A stretch of DNA of 64,000 nucleotides from Eutrophocola sp965662685 (GTDB taxonomy: Bacteria > Pseudomonadota > Gammaproteobacteria > Pseudomonadales > Pseudohongiellaceae). The stretch covers positions 156,246-220,245 of the forward strand of contig CBFIIQ010000001.1 of NCBI GenBank assembly GCA_965662685.1. The letters are read 5' to 3'. Below, piece by piece: positions 1 to 9,240 of the stretch. The notes under the pieces are model-generated. The model did not search any database. It was given only the letters and a program-made list of their open reading frames with translations, and had not been told where the DNA came from. The position numbers and the translations under genes are program-made. Numbering within the stretch: the stretch's first letter is position 1; each line of letters begins with the position of its first letter.

Positions 1-966
1 CCAAAAAATATTGTGGATTACATGCTCTCGCAAAATCAGGTACCGATCATGACCAATTCAGAATCCATTCTGCAATTCGGTAATAACGCCTACGCGAAAC
101 CGGCAACTGCTCTGGTGGTGTTGCGGGAAACGGTGATGGGACGCAGTCTGTTTGATTTCGCCTTTAAACAATACAGCGAACGCTGGATGTTCAAGCGCCC
201 CACACCCAGTGACTTCTTTCGCACCATGGAAGATGCATCCGCCGTGGATCTGGACTGGTTTTTCCGGGGCTGGTTTTACTCCACCGATCATGTGGATATC
301 GCACTTAACGACATCCGCGAATATAAAGTCTCTACACAGGACCCAGAAATCGAATTTCCCTTGAACCGGGAAGAAGCCGATGAAGATCCCGAGTCACTCA
401 CCAAAGTGCGGAATGCAGATATTGAAAAACGTGTGGATCGCTTTCCTGAACTGAATGACTTCTATAATGAAAACGATGAATTTACCGTCTCCAACAAAGA
501 CCGTAATGACTACACCAGTTTCCGTGATGGCCTGGAAGACTGGGAAATGGAAGTGCTGGATAAAGCCATTGCTGATGGTTCGCTGATTTACTTCCTGGAC
601 TTTGAAAATATTGGCGGCCTGGTCATGCCTATTCCGCTGGAAATAAAGTATGCCGATGGCTCCAGTGAAAATAAAATGATCCCGGCAGAAATCTGGCGTT
701 ATGATTCCCATGCTGTCACACACACGCTGATTAGCGGCAAGGAAATCGAATCCGTGGAAGTGGACCCCATGTTGCAGATCGCTGATGCCGACCTTGCCAA
801 CAACAAATTACCCCGGGAAATTCAGCGCTCCCGTATTGAGCTGTATAAAAGCGACGCTAAACAGCGGGATCTCATGGCTGATATGCTGGTGGAGCTGAAA
901 TCAGCTGAGACCGGCGATGATGAAGCCCCCTCAGCTGACCTTCCTCTGGAAGAATCTGGCGAGTAA
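1..966 (+). CDS. M1-family metallopeptidase, C-terminal part (cut by window edge)
   Basis: The frame is open back to base 1 (Pro-Lys-Asn-Ile before the GTG at 13), so this is the 3' end of a gene that begins outside the window. The visible 321 residues match the C-terminal half of M1 (gluzincin) aminopeptidases: a helical stretch near residues 20-90 with 'ALVVLRETVMG', a Tyr-rich helix 'FKQYSERW' and 'DLDWFFRGWFY', followed by a beta-rich tail. The zinc site HExxH-x18-E would lie upstream and cannot be checked. The C terminus is acidic (ETGDDEAPSADLPLEESGE). The likely role is exported peptide degradation. It is followed by a DUF6702-type gene, a pairing that suggests joint expression. Family assignment is fairly sure; activity is inference. 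Confidence 0.85.
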   Translation, partial: PKNIVDYMLSQNQVPIMTNSESILQFGNNAYAKPATALVVLRETVMGRSLFDFAFKQYSERWMFKRPTPSDFFRTMEDASAVDLDWFFRGWFYSTDHVDIALNDIREYKVSTQDPEIEFPLNREEADEDPESLTKVRNADIEKRVDRFPELNDFYNENDEFTVSNKDRNDYTSFRDGLEDWEMEVLDKAIADGSLIYFLDFENIGGLVMPIPLEIKYADGSSENKMIPAEIWRYDSHAVTHTLISGKEIESVEVDPMLQIADADLANNKLPREIQRSRIELYKSDAKQRDLMADMLVELKSAETGDDEAPSADLPLEESGE

Positions 967-973
967 GCCAAGC

Positions 974-1552
974 ATGCTAGAGTTCAGCCTGTTGAATATC
1001 AGCAACTGTAAAAGTCAGTTGCTGATATCTGTCCTTGATCTGAGCGAGACCGTTTTGAAACGTCTTTTTTTATATACACTTTGCTTTTTTCTCCTTATAC
1101 CTACAAGCGCGCAAGCCCATCGGGAAAAAACCGTACTCACCACCATCACCTGCAATCCGCGCACTGAACTTCTCGAAATCGTTCATCGCACCTTTGCCCA
1201 TGATGTGGAACATACACTGGGTAATCATCTGCAGGCTCAGGGCGGTCTCGACAATCTCGAAGCCCAGGCAAGAATCAGTCTTGAACTCAGCAACAGCTTT
1301 ATGCTCTGGGACGCTAGCGGCGATAAAATTCCGCTTACACTGCTTGGCGGGGAACTGGAAGCAGAGTATTTTTTTATTTACCAGGAAGCGCCCTGCTCTA
1401 CCCTTACCAATATCGCCAGCGTACGCCATGAAATGCTGCGCAACTACTGGCCCGACATGACCAATTATCTCAATGTCTATTTTTCTTCGGACGCCGGCAA
1501 CAACACACGCTCGCTTATTTTTGCCAGCGATTCCGGCATTCAATCTTTCTAG
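974..1552 (+). CDS. DUF6702 family exported protein
   Basis: A small secreted protein. A hydrophobic leader (KRLFLYTLCFFLLIPTSAQA) ends in Ala-X-Ala just before 'HREKTVLTTITCNP'. The block 'TELLEIVHRTFAHDVEHTL' is characteristic of DUF6702 proteins, which often sit next to M1 peptidase genes. The start is uncertain: ATG 974 is 8 bases after the peptidase stop and would put about 27 residues before the leader; TTG 1055 would begin exactly at the signal peptide and looks biologically neater. Neither has a strong ribosome binding site. It probably shares a transcript with the upstream M1 gene. The molecular function of the family is unknown; periplasmic or surface location is inferred from the leader. 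Confidence 0.75.
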   Translation: MLEFSLLNISNCKSQLLISVLDLSETVLKRLFLYTLCFFLLIPTSAQAHREKTVLTTITCNPRTELLEIVHRTFAHDVEHTLGNHLQAQGGLDNLEAQARISLELSNSFMLWDASGDKIPLTLLGGELEAEYFFIYQEAPCSTLTNIASVRHEMLRNYWPDMTNYLNVYFSSDAGNNTRSLIFASDSGIQSF

Positions 1553-1573
1553 ATTGTTATGCACTCGACAAAA

Positions 1574-2221
1574 TTATTTCAGGTACAAATGACCAAATCG
1601 TGCGGGTACATGAAAGTTGGGCGTGTCACCACTCAAGGTCGGGCTCCAGGCGAGAAACGCACAGGAGTCTGCACTGCATGCCCATGACGATAAAAGGTCA
1701 TGGGATTGCAGAGAGACGATACGATAAAAATTAAGTCGATAGTGATCCTGCAAAGCTCCCAATAGAGACAGGGGAATCAAGATTTTTCCGCGCCAGGAAT
1801 TTTTTTCCCTAACCACCGATGTACCAATACCCGCATCACGACCTTCAAATAAATCCACAGCATTTTTACTGCCTGTTCCATCAGTGTTAGTCACCCACGC
1901 TGAAAACAAGGCCCCATTGGGATTTACTTCAATTTCCATATAGCGCGTTGGCGTCTCTGCGCCAGCAGAAATAAATAGTTCAAAGACTTCCTGATTCCAC
2001 ATGGGAGAGTTGTCTTCGTTGTAGTTATTTTCTTCAACATAGATATCATTTAGAAGCTCAAACTCAATAATCAAACCCTGTTGCCCATGATCAAAATCAA
2101 GAAGGACATGGCAAGGGAAATCTGACGCGTGGACTGCGGAGTTATTGAGAAAAAATGTTACTATTTCGTCGCCAGGCGAGCCAGGAGAGAATGCAGGTAT
2201 TGTAATTGATGGAGATTTCAT
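1574..2221 (-). CDS. Carbohydrate-binding family 9-like protein
   Basis: A protein of 215 residues resembling the CBM9-like beta-sandwich found alone or at the N terminus of DUF5916-type proteins. Supporting blocks are 'WNQEVFELFISAG' followed by 'YMEIEVNPNGALFSAWV', the central 'WRGKILIPLSLLG', 'YRLNFYRI' and the closing 'FLAWSPT...NFHVPARFGHLYL'. These follow the usual order D/E-rich strand, 'E.nP.G', 'W...i.iPl..l', 'R.NfyRi', 'F.P...gfL'. There is no obvious signal peptide, so it may be cytoplasmic or the start may be mis-set. The gene is monocistronic, convergent with the preceding + gene. It is a ligand-binding fold; the ligand cannot be told from sequence. Confidence 0.75.
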   Translation of the reverse strand: MKSPSITIPAFSPGSPGDEIVTFFLNNSAVHASDFPCHVLLDFDHGQQGLIIEFELLNDIYVEENNYNEDNSPMWNQEVFELFISAGAETPTRYMEIEVNPNGALFSAWVTNTDGTGSKNAVDLFEGRDAGIGTSVVREKNSWRGKILIPLSLLGALQDHYRLNFYRIVSLQSHDLLSSWACSADSCAFLAWSPTLSGDTPNFHVPARFGHLYLK

Positions 2222-2450
2222 GATGTTGCCGTCTGGATTTGATAACTGCTAGCAAGACAATTCTGCTTAATGGTGTAAGGCTATATCCACTTCCAACTAT
2301 AGTAGTATTCAATTGATGATAAACACAGTGTGTTTTCAAATATAGATTTAAAACACTGATGTGCATCTAAAAATTATCAACACTCACCTACCTTCTGAAT
2401 TCACGAAAAAATTTACGACACTGATATTTATTAATTTATAGAGAGACGCA

Positions 2451-3470
2451 ATGAACTATCGTTATATAGGCAAGAGTGGCCTGCGGGTCAGCCCCATCTG
2501 TATGGGCACCATGAGTTTTGGCAGCTGGAGCGACAAGGCCGAGGCCTTTCGTATTCTCGATAAAAGCTACGAACGTGGCATCAATTTTTTTGATACCGCT
2601 GAAATCTATCCGGTACCCCCGGATGCCAATACTATTGGCCTGACAGAAGAAATTTTTGGCGAATGGATCACAACCAAACCCCGGGATTCCCTGATCATTG
2701 CCACCAAGGTGACCGGTGCCGCTTCCGGCTGGATGGTACCCGTGACACGTCATGGCCTTACCGCGCTGGATCGTCACCATATCGAAACCGCCGTGGAAGG
2801 TAGCCTGCGGCGCCTGAATGTGGACTATATTGATCTCTACCAGATTCACTGGCCTGATCCCATTACCCCTATGCTGGAAACCATGGACGCACTGGATCGT
2901 CTGGTGCAGGCAGGCAAAGTGCGTTACCTGGGCACCTCCAATGAAAATGCCTATGGCCTGACCAAGAGCAATACCATTGCCGATTACGAAGGTCTGGCAC
3001 GTTATCAATCTATCCAGAACAATTTCTCCCTGCTTAACCGGCGCTTCCTTGATGAACTGGCTAACGTTTGCCGGCGCGAGAATGTCTCCCTGCTGCCCTA
3101 TTCACCCATCGGTGGCGGTGTACTGAGCGGCAAATACAATGATGGCCAGATCCCGGAAAACGCCCGTTTTTCTTCCTACCTTACGTCTGAAGACCCACGT
3201 CAGCGGGCTATGGGCGAGCGCTTCGTCAATGAAGCCACTTTGGCTTCAACCGCTCGTTATGCAGATATTGCCAAAGAGGCCGGGATTTCTCCGGTTACCC
3301 TGGCCACCGCCTGGAGCATGCAGTTCGATTTTGTTGCCTCTACTATCATCGGCGCACGCTCGGCTGAACAGCTGGACGACAGTCTGGCAGCATTTGACGT
3401 GACCTTGACTGAGGAAGTACTCAAACAGTGTGATGCTGTGCATCAGGAATTCCCGTACCCCATGGGGTAG
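2451..3470 (+). CDS. tas: Aldo/keto reductase, Tas-like
   Basis: An NADP(H)-dependent aldo/keto reductase of 339 residues, the usual length. It is cytoplasmic and would reduce aldehydes or ketones. The catalytic tetrad is visible as Asp48, Tyr53 (DTAEIYPVPP), Lys86 (IIATKV) and His133 (LYQIHWPD). The 'AEIYPVPP' and 'ALDRHHI' blocks, the 'QNNFSLLNRRF' strand and the C-terminal 'EFPYPMG' resemble E. coli Tas closely, so it belongs to that subgroup. The start has a purine-rich GAGAGACG upstream. The gene stands alone and a hairpin with a T run follows. The substrate is unknown. Assignment to the family is very sure, to Tas moderately so. Confidence 0.88.
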   Translation: MNYRYIGKSGLRVSPICMGTMSFGSWSDKAEAFRILDKSYERGINFFDTAEIYPVPPDANTIGLTEEIFGEWITTKPRDSLIIATKVTGAASGWMVPVTRHGLTALDRHHIETAVEGSLRRLNVDYIDLYQIHWPDPITPMLETMDALDRLVQAGKVRYLGTSNENAYGLTKSNTIADYEGLARYQSIQNNFSLLNRRFLDELANVCRRENVSLLPYSPIGGGVLSGKYNDGQIPENARFSSYLTSEDPRQRAMGERFVNEATLASTARYADIAKEAGISPVTLATAWSMQFDFVASTIIGARSAEQLDDSLAAFDVTLTEEVLKQCDAVHQEFPYPMG

Positions 3471-3491
3471 TTGTGTAGCAGGGCCTGGAGC

Positions 3492-3535
3492 TGATCAGGG
3501 GGAAACTGCAGCCTGAAAAGCCCGATCATCTTTTT
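3492..3535 (+). terminator. Probable rho-independent terminator after aldo/keto reductase
   Basis: TGATC-a-GGG pairs with CCCGATCA across about 20 bases, then TCTTTTT follows. It sits 21 bases after the stop codon. The loop is large, so strength is uncertain. Confidence 0.5.
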
Positions 3536-3668
3536 AATAAATAATTTCGTATTAATGAAAGGAATTTGCCTGAAATCAAGTCTTCATTGGCGACGCACTA
3601 ATAACATTGACAATATAGGGTGCTATGTAGATTTTTTTGCTCTTTTTTTAGATTATTGAAGGAGAATC

Positions 3669-4166
3669 ATGAAAAAACTCACTGTAAGGAAGCTGACAAA
3701 CAACTGGAAAACATCTCTGGTTATTTCACTTCTGGCATTAATCACTGCCTGTACGCCCATTGAAAGGCAACCCCGCATTGAACGAACCATGGGTGTAAGC
3801 GCCGGGCCGGAAAATGTCTTTAGCCAGCCTGTCAGCGAGATTGTTCCCGAGTTGGCCAACGCCGTTGCCACGGGTACAAACGGACGTGTTGGCAGTGAAA
3901 TGGTGTTCTGGGGTTATCGCCTGCAAGATAACCGCGACGTTAACCTGTTTGCCTGTGCCATGCTGGACGATGTGGACTGTGATGAACGAATCAGTAAAAT
4001 CTGTCCCACTGGTGGACAGGAGCAGGCGCGCGTTTATGAACCGGGTACCGTCAGACATATCAATTGTCGCCCCATTGGCATAGCGGCACCGGGTGACCTG
4101 CTACCCAATTGTGAAGACTATGACAGGAGCTATGACCTCATGGTTGGTTTGATGCAATGTCAATAA
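3669..4166 (+). CDS. Hypothetical lipoprotein
   Basis: I do not recognise this 165-residue protein. It begins with a basic region (MKKLTVRKLTNNWK), a hydrophobic stretch and a lipobox 'LITAC' with Cys28, so it should be a lipoprotein anchored in the envelope. After cleavage the mature part has six cysteines: two in 'FACAMLDDVDCDERISKIC' and others in 'INCRPIG', 'LLPNCEDY' and the final 'MQCQ'. This suggests disulfide bonding in the periplasm or outside. The ATG follows a good AAGGAGAA ribosome binding site. It is monocistronic and followed by an unusual folded element. Function is unknown. Confidence 0.8.
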   Translation: MKKLTVRKLTNNWKTSLVISLLALITACTPIERQPRIERTMGVSAGPENVFSQPVSEIVPELANAVATGTNGRVGSEMVFWGYRLQDNRDVNLFACAMLDDVDCDERISKICPTGGQEQARVYEPGTVRHINCRPIGIAAPGDLLPNCEDYDRSYDLMVGLMQCQ

Positions 4167-4170
4167 TTAT

Positions 4171-4245
4171 GGCTTGCACCTGGCCTTGGCGTGCCAAGGC
4201 CCTGAATCTATAGGCTTACTTCAGGGCCCGGGCTTTTTGCAAGCC
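4171..4245. other. Nested inverted repeats, potential three-way junction
   Basis: GGCTTGC (4171-4177) is the exact complement of GCAAGCC (4239-4245). Inside, GGCCTTGGC (4182-4190) pairs with GCCAAGGCC (4193-4201), and GGCCCTGAA (4198-4206) pairs with TTCAGGGCC (4220-4228). The last two share GGCC, so both cannot form in full. There is no T run after either arm, so this is not a simple terminator. It begins 5 bases after the stop of the lipoprotein gene. It could be a 3' UTR structure, a REP-like element or a small RNA. Confidence 0.6.
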
Positions 4246-4465
4246 CTGAGGGGACCTGGAATATCTCTCTTCAGCACAAAGTAGTCAATACCTTACCCTT
4301 CCTCCGCCCTTCTGCTTTTCACTGACTTTCACTTCACTCGTTATCATCCATACTAATTTGTTTATTAACCCAGTCTATCGCCGGTTTTAATCTCAGCGGC
4401 AATATTGCAGGAATTATGGACATAGTTGGCTTACCTGTTTACCCTAGCTCTTCTCAATATAAAAA

Positions 4466-6943
4466 ATGAATAAACACCTAATGAAACCTGGCATCTTTCC
4501 AGTCCTGGGAAAGGGATTTCCAGTAATGCTTTGTCTGGCACTTAACACGCCAGCGCTTGCCAATGTGCAACTCACTGCCCAGCAAACTGCTGCCTTGAGT
4601 GGACTCTGTGATGGCACGGAAAGTGGCTTCGCGGCGACCAAATTCCAGCAAGGCGTACTGGTTTTTGGCGATGGAAAAACCGACCCGGCACACGAAGCCT
4701 TACCTGCCACTATTCAGGCCGATTCCTATGCTGAAGCCGGATTAATCCTGTGCCTTGACTACCAGGACACTGAAATTGACCAATGTGACTACTGGTTATT
4801 TGATGTACCCCGAGTCAGAGTGGATGTGCAGGCCCGACTTATTTCGGTGAGGTCCCCTGCAAACCCTATCAGTACCATGAGCATGGCGGGTCAGGAACCT
4901 CCCAATTGCAATCTGGCCGGCATAATTACCAGCAGGACCAGAAAGATCAGTGGTCAGGCACCTGATGCCTCTGCCCTGATGGACTTTCTCGAAACCAGCG
5001 GTGCCAATCTGCATGACTCAGACGGTGATGGCCTGAACAATTTGGTAGAAAATATTACCGGAACAGATCCTCAGGTATTCGATGAAGCGGACGTCACTTC
5101 ACTGATTACCATTAACGGCAGTTCCAGTCTGGAGGTAGTGGAGTCGGAAAGCGTGACTCTGGCCCTCGATTTTGATCCCGGTAACTACAGCAATCAAAGT
5201 GCCGACTATAGCGTGTGGATCAATGCTGGTGATCAGGTCTTTTCCTATGTCCTTGGCAGCGGCTTTGAAGAAACCCCGCTGCCGCAAATCGCAGTCAGGG
5301 GCAAAGCCAAAAAATTCCGTAACTTTCCCTTAACCACCCTGCCCACCTTTGGCAGTGGTGATTATCAGTTGAATTTTTCCGTGGCTATCGATGGCGAAGT
5401 TATTACCAATTCCATTGCAGTATTGTCAGTAATAAGCAACGAGTGGGTTTTTGAGGAAGTCGCTTTACAGGCCGGCATCGATCATCAACATGGCTTTCTG
5501 CCGGAAGATGATGATCTGGCTGAAGAATTAACCTTACTGGTCTCGGGCGTTGCCGCCGGCGATTATGATAAGGATGGCTGGATAGATTTATATTTTACCC
5601 AGGGTGACATCGGCAAAAACCTGCTCTATCGAAATCTGGGTAATGGCTCCTTTATAGAAGTAGCGGAAGAAGCTGGCGTGGATATTGCGCTCCCGGCAAA
5701 CGTCATCGACGACGATAACCAGGCACAGAATTCCGGCGCTACCTTTGCCGATTACGATGGCGATGGCTGGCTTGACCTGATGGTTAACGGGATCAACAAA
5801 ACCACTCAACCGATACTCTTTCGCAACAACCAGGACGGCACCTTTTCTGATGTTACGCAGATCGCCAATATCCCCATCATTTTTCAAAGCATGAGTTCAA
5901 CGTTTGCCGACTATGACAAGGATGGTGATCTGGATTTTCTTATTACACACTGGATGAGTAACGCGCAGGAAAACCGGCTGTTCAGGCAAAACGCGGACAA
6001 TACCTTTACTGATGTTAGCAAGACTGCAGGACTTGAAGAAGTCATTACCAATGGCTTTACCGGCAACTTTGCCGATATTAACAGTGACGGTTGGCTGGAC
6101 ATTCTTATTGCCGCCGATTTTGGCACCAGCCAGGTCTTCATGAGTGATGGCGATGGCACCTTTACCACCGTTACCGGTCCCGAAATCACCGATGATTTTG
6201 GCATGGGTGCATCGGTGGGAGATTTTGACAATGACGGCGATCTGGACTGGTTTGTGACCAGTGTTTATGACTTCACCCTGGAAAACCCCGAAATCGATGG
6301 CAATCGTTTTTACAGTAATAATGGCGATGGTACCTTTACCGATATTACCGGAAAAACCAGAACCCGGGATGGCGGCTGGGGCTGGGGCACCTGTTTTGCC
6401 GACTTCAATAACGACGGCTTTCTCGATCTGTTTCAAACCAACGGCTACACTGGAGATCACAATCCCGAATTTGGCATCTTCCTGGAAGACCGATCGCGAC
6501 TGTTTGTAAATTTGCAGGACGGCTCATTTACCAATCAGGCAGAGATCCGTGGTGTGGATGATACCCATCAGGGTCGGGGTGTTGTCTGTTTTGACTATGA
6601 CCGCGATGGTGACATCGATATTCTGGTAGCCAATAACCGCAGCCGTCCGCGCTTGTATGAAAATCGCGGTCTCTATGGCCAGCATTGGCTTAATGTCAGA
6701 CTGGAAGGCGAAGGGAAAAATACCGAGGCCATTGGCGCAAGGGTTTATCTCACCAACAATGGCATAACCCAGATGCGGGAACTCAGAGCCGGCAGCAATT
6801 TCCTGTCCCAGGATCCTGTAGTTGCCCACTTTGGCCTGGACAATAAAACCATAGTAGAGGAATTACGGGTGGTGTGGCCATCCGGTAGCGAGCGCATATT
6901 CAAGGATGTAGAAGCCGATCAAACGCTGTATATCTCACCCTGA
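4466..6943 (+). CDS. FG-GAP/VCBS repeat protein with C-terminal ASPIC/UnbV domain (CRTAC1 family)
   Basis: A large exported protein of 825 residues. A signal peptide covers about residues 1-33 (…LCLALNTPALA). Near residue 190 a Ca-binding 'DSDGDGLNN' motif occurs. From about 365 to 735 there are seven FG-GAP/VCBS blades, each with an Asp-rich calcium loop such as 'DYDKDGWIDLYF', 'DYDGDGWLDLMV', 'DYDKDGDLDFLI', 'DINSDGWLDILI', 'DFDNDGDLDWFV', 'DFNNDGFLDLF' and 'DYDRDGDIDILV', consistent with a beta-propeller. The end (about 745-825, 'WLNVRLEGEG…IGARVYL…VWPSGSERIF') is an ASPIC/UnbV domain. The likely location is extracellular or cell surface, with an adhesion or polymer-binding role inferred from the family. 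The ATG lacks a clear ribosome binding site. It converges on the haloperoxidase-like gene. Confidence 0.9.
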   Translation: MNKHLMKPGIFPVLGKGFPVMLCLALNTPALANVQLTAQQTAALSGLCDGTESGFAATKFQQGVLVFGDGKTDPAHEALPATIQADSYAEAGLILCLDYQDTEIDQCDYWLFDVPRVRVDVQARLISVRSPANPISTMSMAGQEPPNCNLAGIITSRTRKISGQAPDASALMDFLETSGANLHDSDGDGLNNLVENITGTDPQVFDEADVTSLITINGSSSLEVVESESVTLALDFDPGNYSNQSADYSVWINAGDQVFSYVLGSGFEETPLPQIAVRGKAKKFRNFPLTTLPTFGSGDYQLNFSVAIDGEVITNSIAVLSVISNEWVFEEVALQAGIDHQHGFLPEDDDLAEELTLLVSGVAAGDYDKDGWIDLYFTQGDIGKNLLYRNLGNGSFIEVAEEAGVDIALPANVIDDDNQAQNSGATFADYDGDGWLDLMVNGINKTTQPILFRNNQDGTFSDVTQIANIPIIFQSMSSTFADYDKDGDLDFLITHWMSNAQENRLFRQNADNTFTDVSKTAGLEEVITNGFTGNFADINSDGWLDILIAADFGTSQVFMSDGDGTFTTVTGPEITDDFGMGASVGDFDNDGDLDWFVTSVYDFTLENPEIDGNRFYSNNGDGTFTDITGKTRTRDGGWGWGTCFADFNNDGFLDLFQTNGYTGDHNPEFGIFLEDRSRLFVNLQDGSFTNQAEIRGVDDTHQGRGVVCFDYDRDGDIDILVANNRSRPRLYENRGLYGQHWLNVRLEGEGKNTEAIGARVYLTNNGITQMRELRAGSNFLSQDPVVAHFGLDNKTIVEELRVVWPSGSERIFKDVEADQTLYISP

Positions 6944-6969
6944 TGTTGTGACAGTTCACTCGCCGACAT

Positions 6970-9240
6970 TCAGGGATTGCCAGAAAAATAATCCTGAGCC
7001 ATCTTATAGGCATCCTGGCCAATAGTGATTCCAATCAAACGCCCGGGAATATCATCCATAGGTGGATGGATACCACCCCATATCCTGGAAAGACTGGTTT
7101 GGTCGGAAGCATCCTGATAAGTCGCCCACTGCAGTACCACATCCACCGAAGGGCCCTCTTCAAACACCAGGAATTCATTTTTTGGCGCGAGAAATTCACC
7201 CATACCACCGGGAAAATAAGGACTGCCAGTAAACAGCGTCATTACTTCAGCGGCCGCTCTGGAAAACGTACTATGTCCGGAGAGGTAGCCAGCGAATGGC
7301 GGCGAGACAAAGGTCGGGCGTTGATAGGGCCACCAGTTCTCCGCCAGGATCCAGCCAACGCCAGCATAATCGGATTCCGGGTCGTCAACAAAGTCCGGTC
7401 CACGCCATGTATAGAGCTTCAGTTTACCGACATGCTCATCGTTGTCTCCGGCCAGCGCATCGCCACTTTCCACCAGCTCGATCAGGCCATCCTCCAGTCC
7501 CATGCCCCGGGGATCATAATTAGGTAGCGAGGAGGATGTGCGCTGACCCAGCTCCGCCATATGGCGAATAGCTGACACCGGCCGCGAGGAATCGTAATAG
7601 CCCTTGATGCCCCAGGCAGTCACTGCCGAATCATGCATGGCGCCACCTAGCACCAGGTAACCTTTCACATCCCATTCCAGGTCACCGACAAATGCGCCAC
7701 TGCCGGCAATTCGTTTCTCCAACAAGGGGTCATCTGTCACATGATTAAAAATAGTAAACCAGTGTCCGGGAGGAGTTTCCGAATCAGGGCCATCTGCCCA
7801 GAATTCTGCCAGTACCCGGGCATAGTCGCCTCTGGGAACCAGTTGTGGTTGATAAGGTTCACCGGTTACTGGATTCAACTCGCGTCCGGCAGAAGGGTCA
7901 CCACCATTCGTCTGGTCAAAAAATTGAGTCATCTGATCCTGATTCACCGGATAGTCGTTCACCCGATCAAGGTTGCCGGAAGCTGCCGGTGAAATATCCC
8001 ACAGCACACCATCATCGGGATCAAGATGGGAAGACCAGTGCACGACGGTCTCAAAATTCCACTGGTAAATGCCTTGCTCATCTTCTTCTTTTAACAAGGC
8101 CTGGCTGCCGGGGTCGTGATAAACCTGCCACTGGGCACCATCACGCTGATAAGTGGTGCGGTCAGAATCTGAAAGGGCAAAGGGCAATACTGAACCCCAC
8201 TCCGGACTGACAAACTCCGGCGTGGACTGGTTAAAGATATTGCCACTTTGATCCCGAAAAACCTCAAAGGAAAGCGGTTGCCAACGATCAGGATCACTCA
8301 GTGTGGTATTGCCGGCACGCTCGGGGAACATAGGATCATTGACTGGCTCATAAACCAGGGAAGCATAATCGTTGGCCTCATTTGCCCCATCTGTCATGCC
8401 GTAGTTTATGACGCATTGCGCTATATGGTTACCCAATGCAGCAGCGGATCCCTGGCTATAGTTAGTAGACTCAAATTCGGCATCCAATCCCGACAACAAC
8501 ATCAGGTCTTGATAGATGCGCATGGCATTATCAGCATCCGGCGCCTTCGCAAAACGGTGCTTAAGCAGTTGATAAGCAGCATAACTAATGGCTTTTCGCT
8601 GTGCTTCATGTTTGTTCTCGTCAGTACTGAAACCCGTAAAACTGCAGTTTGAACCGTGGAGATTCTGTCCCAACAAATAATTACTGGCCGCGCCCTGCTC
8701 TATTACAGCCCAGGCGTCATACATGGCAATAGCACTGTGAAAAAGATTGCGCGCATGAACGGTGGGGCGCGCCAGATCTCCTCGAATACTTTCCAGCAAA
8801 GCGTCATTCCAGATCCGGGCCACAGAATGATCAAGATCATAACGCAGACGTCTCGCAGCAATAACAGAAAAAGTGTACTCATCGGTGGCTGAATCCAGAG
8901 ATACATCCATGACCACATCAGCAAAAGCAGCGCCATTGGATAATTTGACCAGGGGTAATACAAGGCCTTGCTCATTATTAAAATAGGGCATCTTTACAAG
9001 ATCATGAGCTACAGAACTATAGCTGCCAAGAATGAATTGTGGGCGGGTTGCTTCCGAATCAAAAGCCAGACAGACATCATAGATACTGTCATCTTTGCTC
9101 AACTGCATTGGGAAACACAATTGTCCACTGCCAAGATTAAACTCAGCTACGGCGACCTCTCTTTCCTGTGCAGACAAGCTGCTACTCAACAATATACCGG
9201 CAAAAATAACTAGTGAAAATTTAAGGGTCTTGTTCAGCAT
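6970..9240 (-). CDS. Vanadium-dependent haloperoxidase-like (PAP2 superfamily) exported protein
   Basis: A 756-residue protein. The chosen ATG (9240) starts at 'MLNKTLKFSLVIFAGILL', giving a clean signal peptide ending SLSA. The N-terminal 130 residues are a beta-rich region. The rest contains all three acid phosphatase/haloperoxidase motifs: K546-x6-R553-P ('KGYYDSSRP'), S654-G-H656 ('YLSGHSTF') and R719-x5-H725 ('SRIWGGIHPPMDD'). In vanadium haloperoxidases these bind vanadate and His656 would be the acid-base residue. The product may oxidise halides with hydrogen peroxide or act as a phosphatase; sequence alone does not separate these. Periplasmic or secreted location is inferred. It converges with the FG-GAP gene and is divergent from the next gene, separated by an AT-rich region with tandem repeats. 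Confidence 0.82.
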   Translation of the reverse strand: MLNKTLKFSLVIFAGILLSSSLSAQEREVAVAEFNLGSGQLCFPMQLSKDDSIYDVCLAFDSEATRPQFILGSYSSVAHDLVKMPYFNNEQGLVLPLVKLSNGAAFADVVMDVSLDSATDEYTFSVIAARRLRYDLDHSVARIWNDALLESIRGDLARPTVHARNLFHSAIAMYDAWAVIEQGAASNYLLGQNLHGSNCSFTGFSTDENKHEAQRKAISYAAYQLLKHRFAKAPDADNAMRIYQDLMLLSGLDAEFESTNYSQGSAAALGNHIAQCVINYGMTDGANEANDYASLVYEPVNDPMFPERAGNTTLSDPDRWQPLSFEVFRDQSGNIFNQSTPEFVSPEWGSVLPFALSDSDRTTYQRDGAQWQVYHDPGSQALLKEEDEQGIYQWNFETVVHWSSHLDPDDGVLWDISPAASGNLDRVNDYPVNQDQMTQFFDQTNGGDPSAGRELNPVTGEPYQPQLVPRGDYARVLAEFWADGPDSETPPGHWFTIFNHVTDDPLLEKRIAGSGAFVGDLEWDVKGYLVLGGAMHDSAVTAWGIKGYYDSSRPVSAIRHMAELGQRTSSSLPNYDPRGMGLEDGLIELVESGDALAGDNDEHVGKLKLYTWRGPDFVDDPESDYAGVGWILAENWWPYQRPTFVSPPFAGYLSGHSTFSRAAAEVMTLFTGSPYFPGGMGEFLAPKNEFLVFEEGPSVDVVLQWATYQDASDQTSLSRIWGGIHPPMDDIPGRLIGITIGQDAYKMAQDYFSGNP

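Noticed and set aside
1070..1564. 164-residue ORF opposite the DUF6702 gene
   Set aside because: It is a mirror of a gene with a signal peptide and family match, with no features of its own.
5897..6460. 187-residue ORF opposite the FG-GAP gene
   Set aside because: The Ile/Val/Gly-rich repeats are the complement of the Asp-rich calcium loops, a coding-strand artefact.
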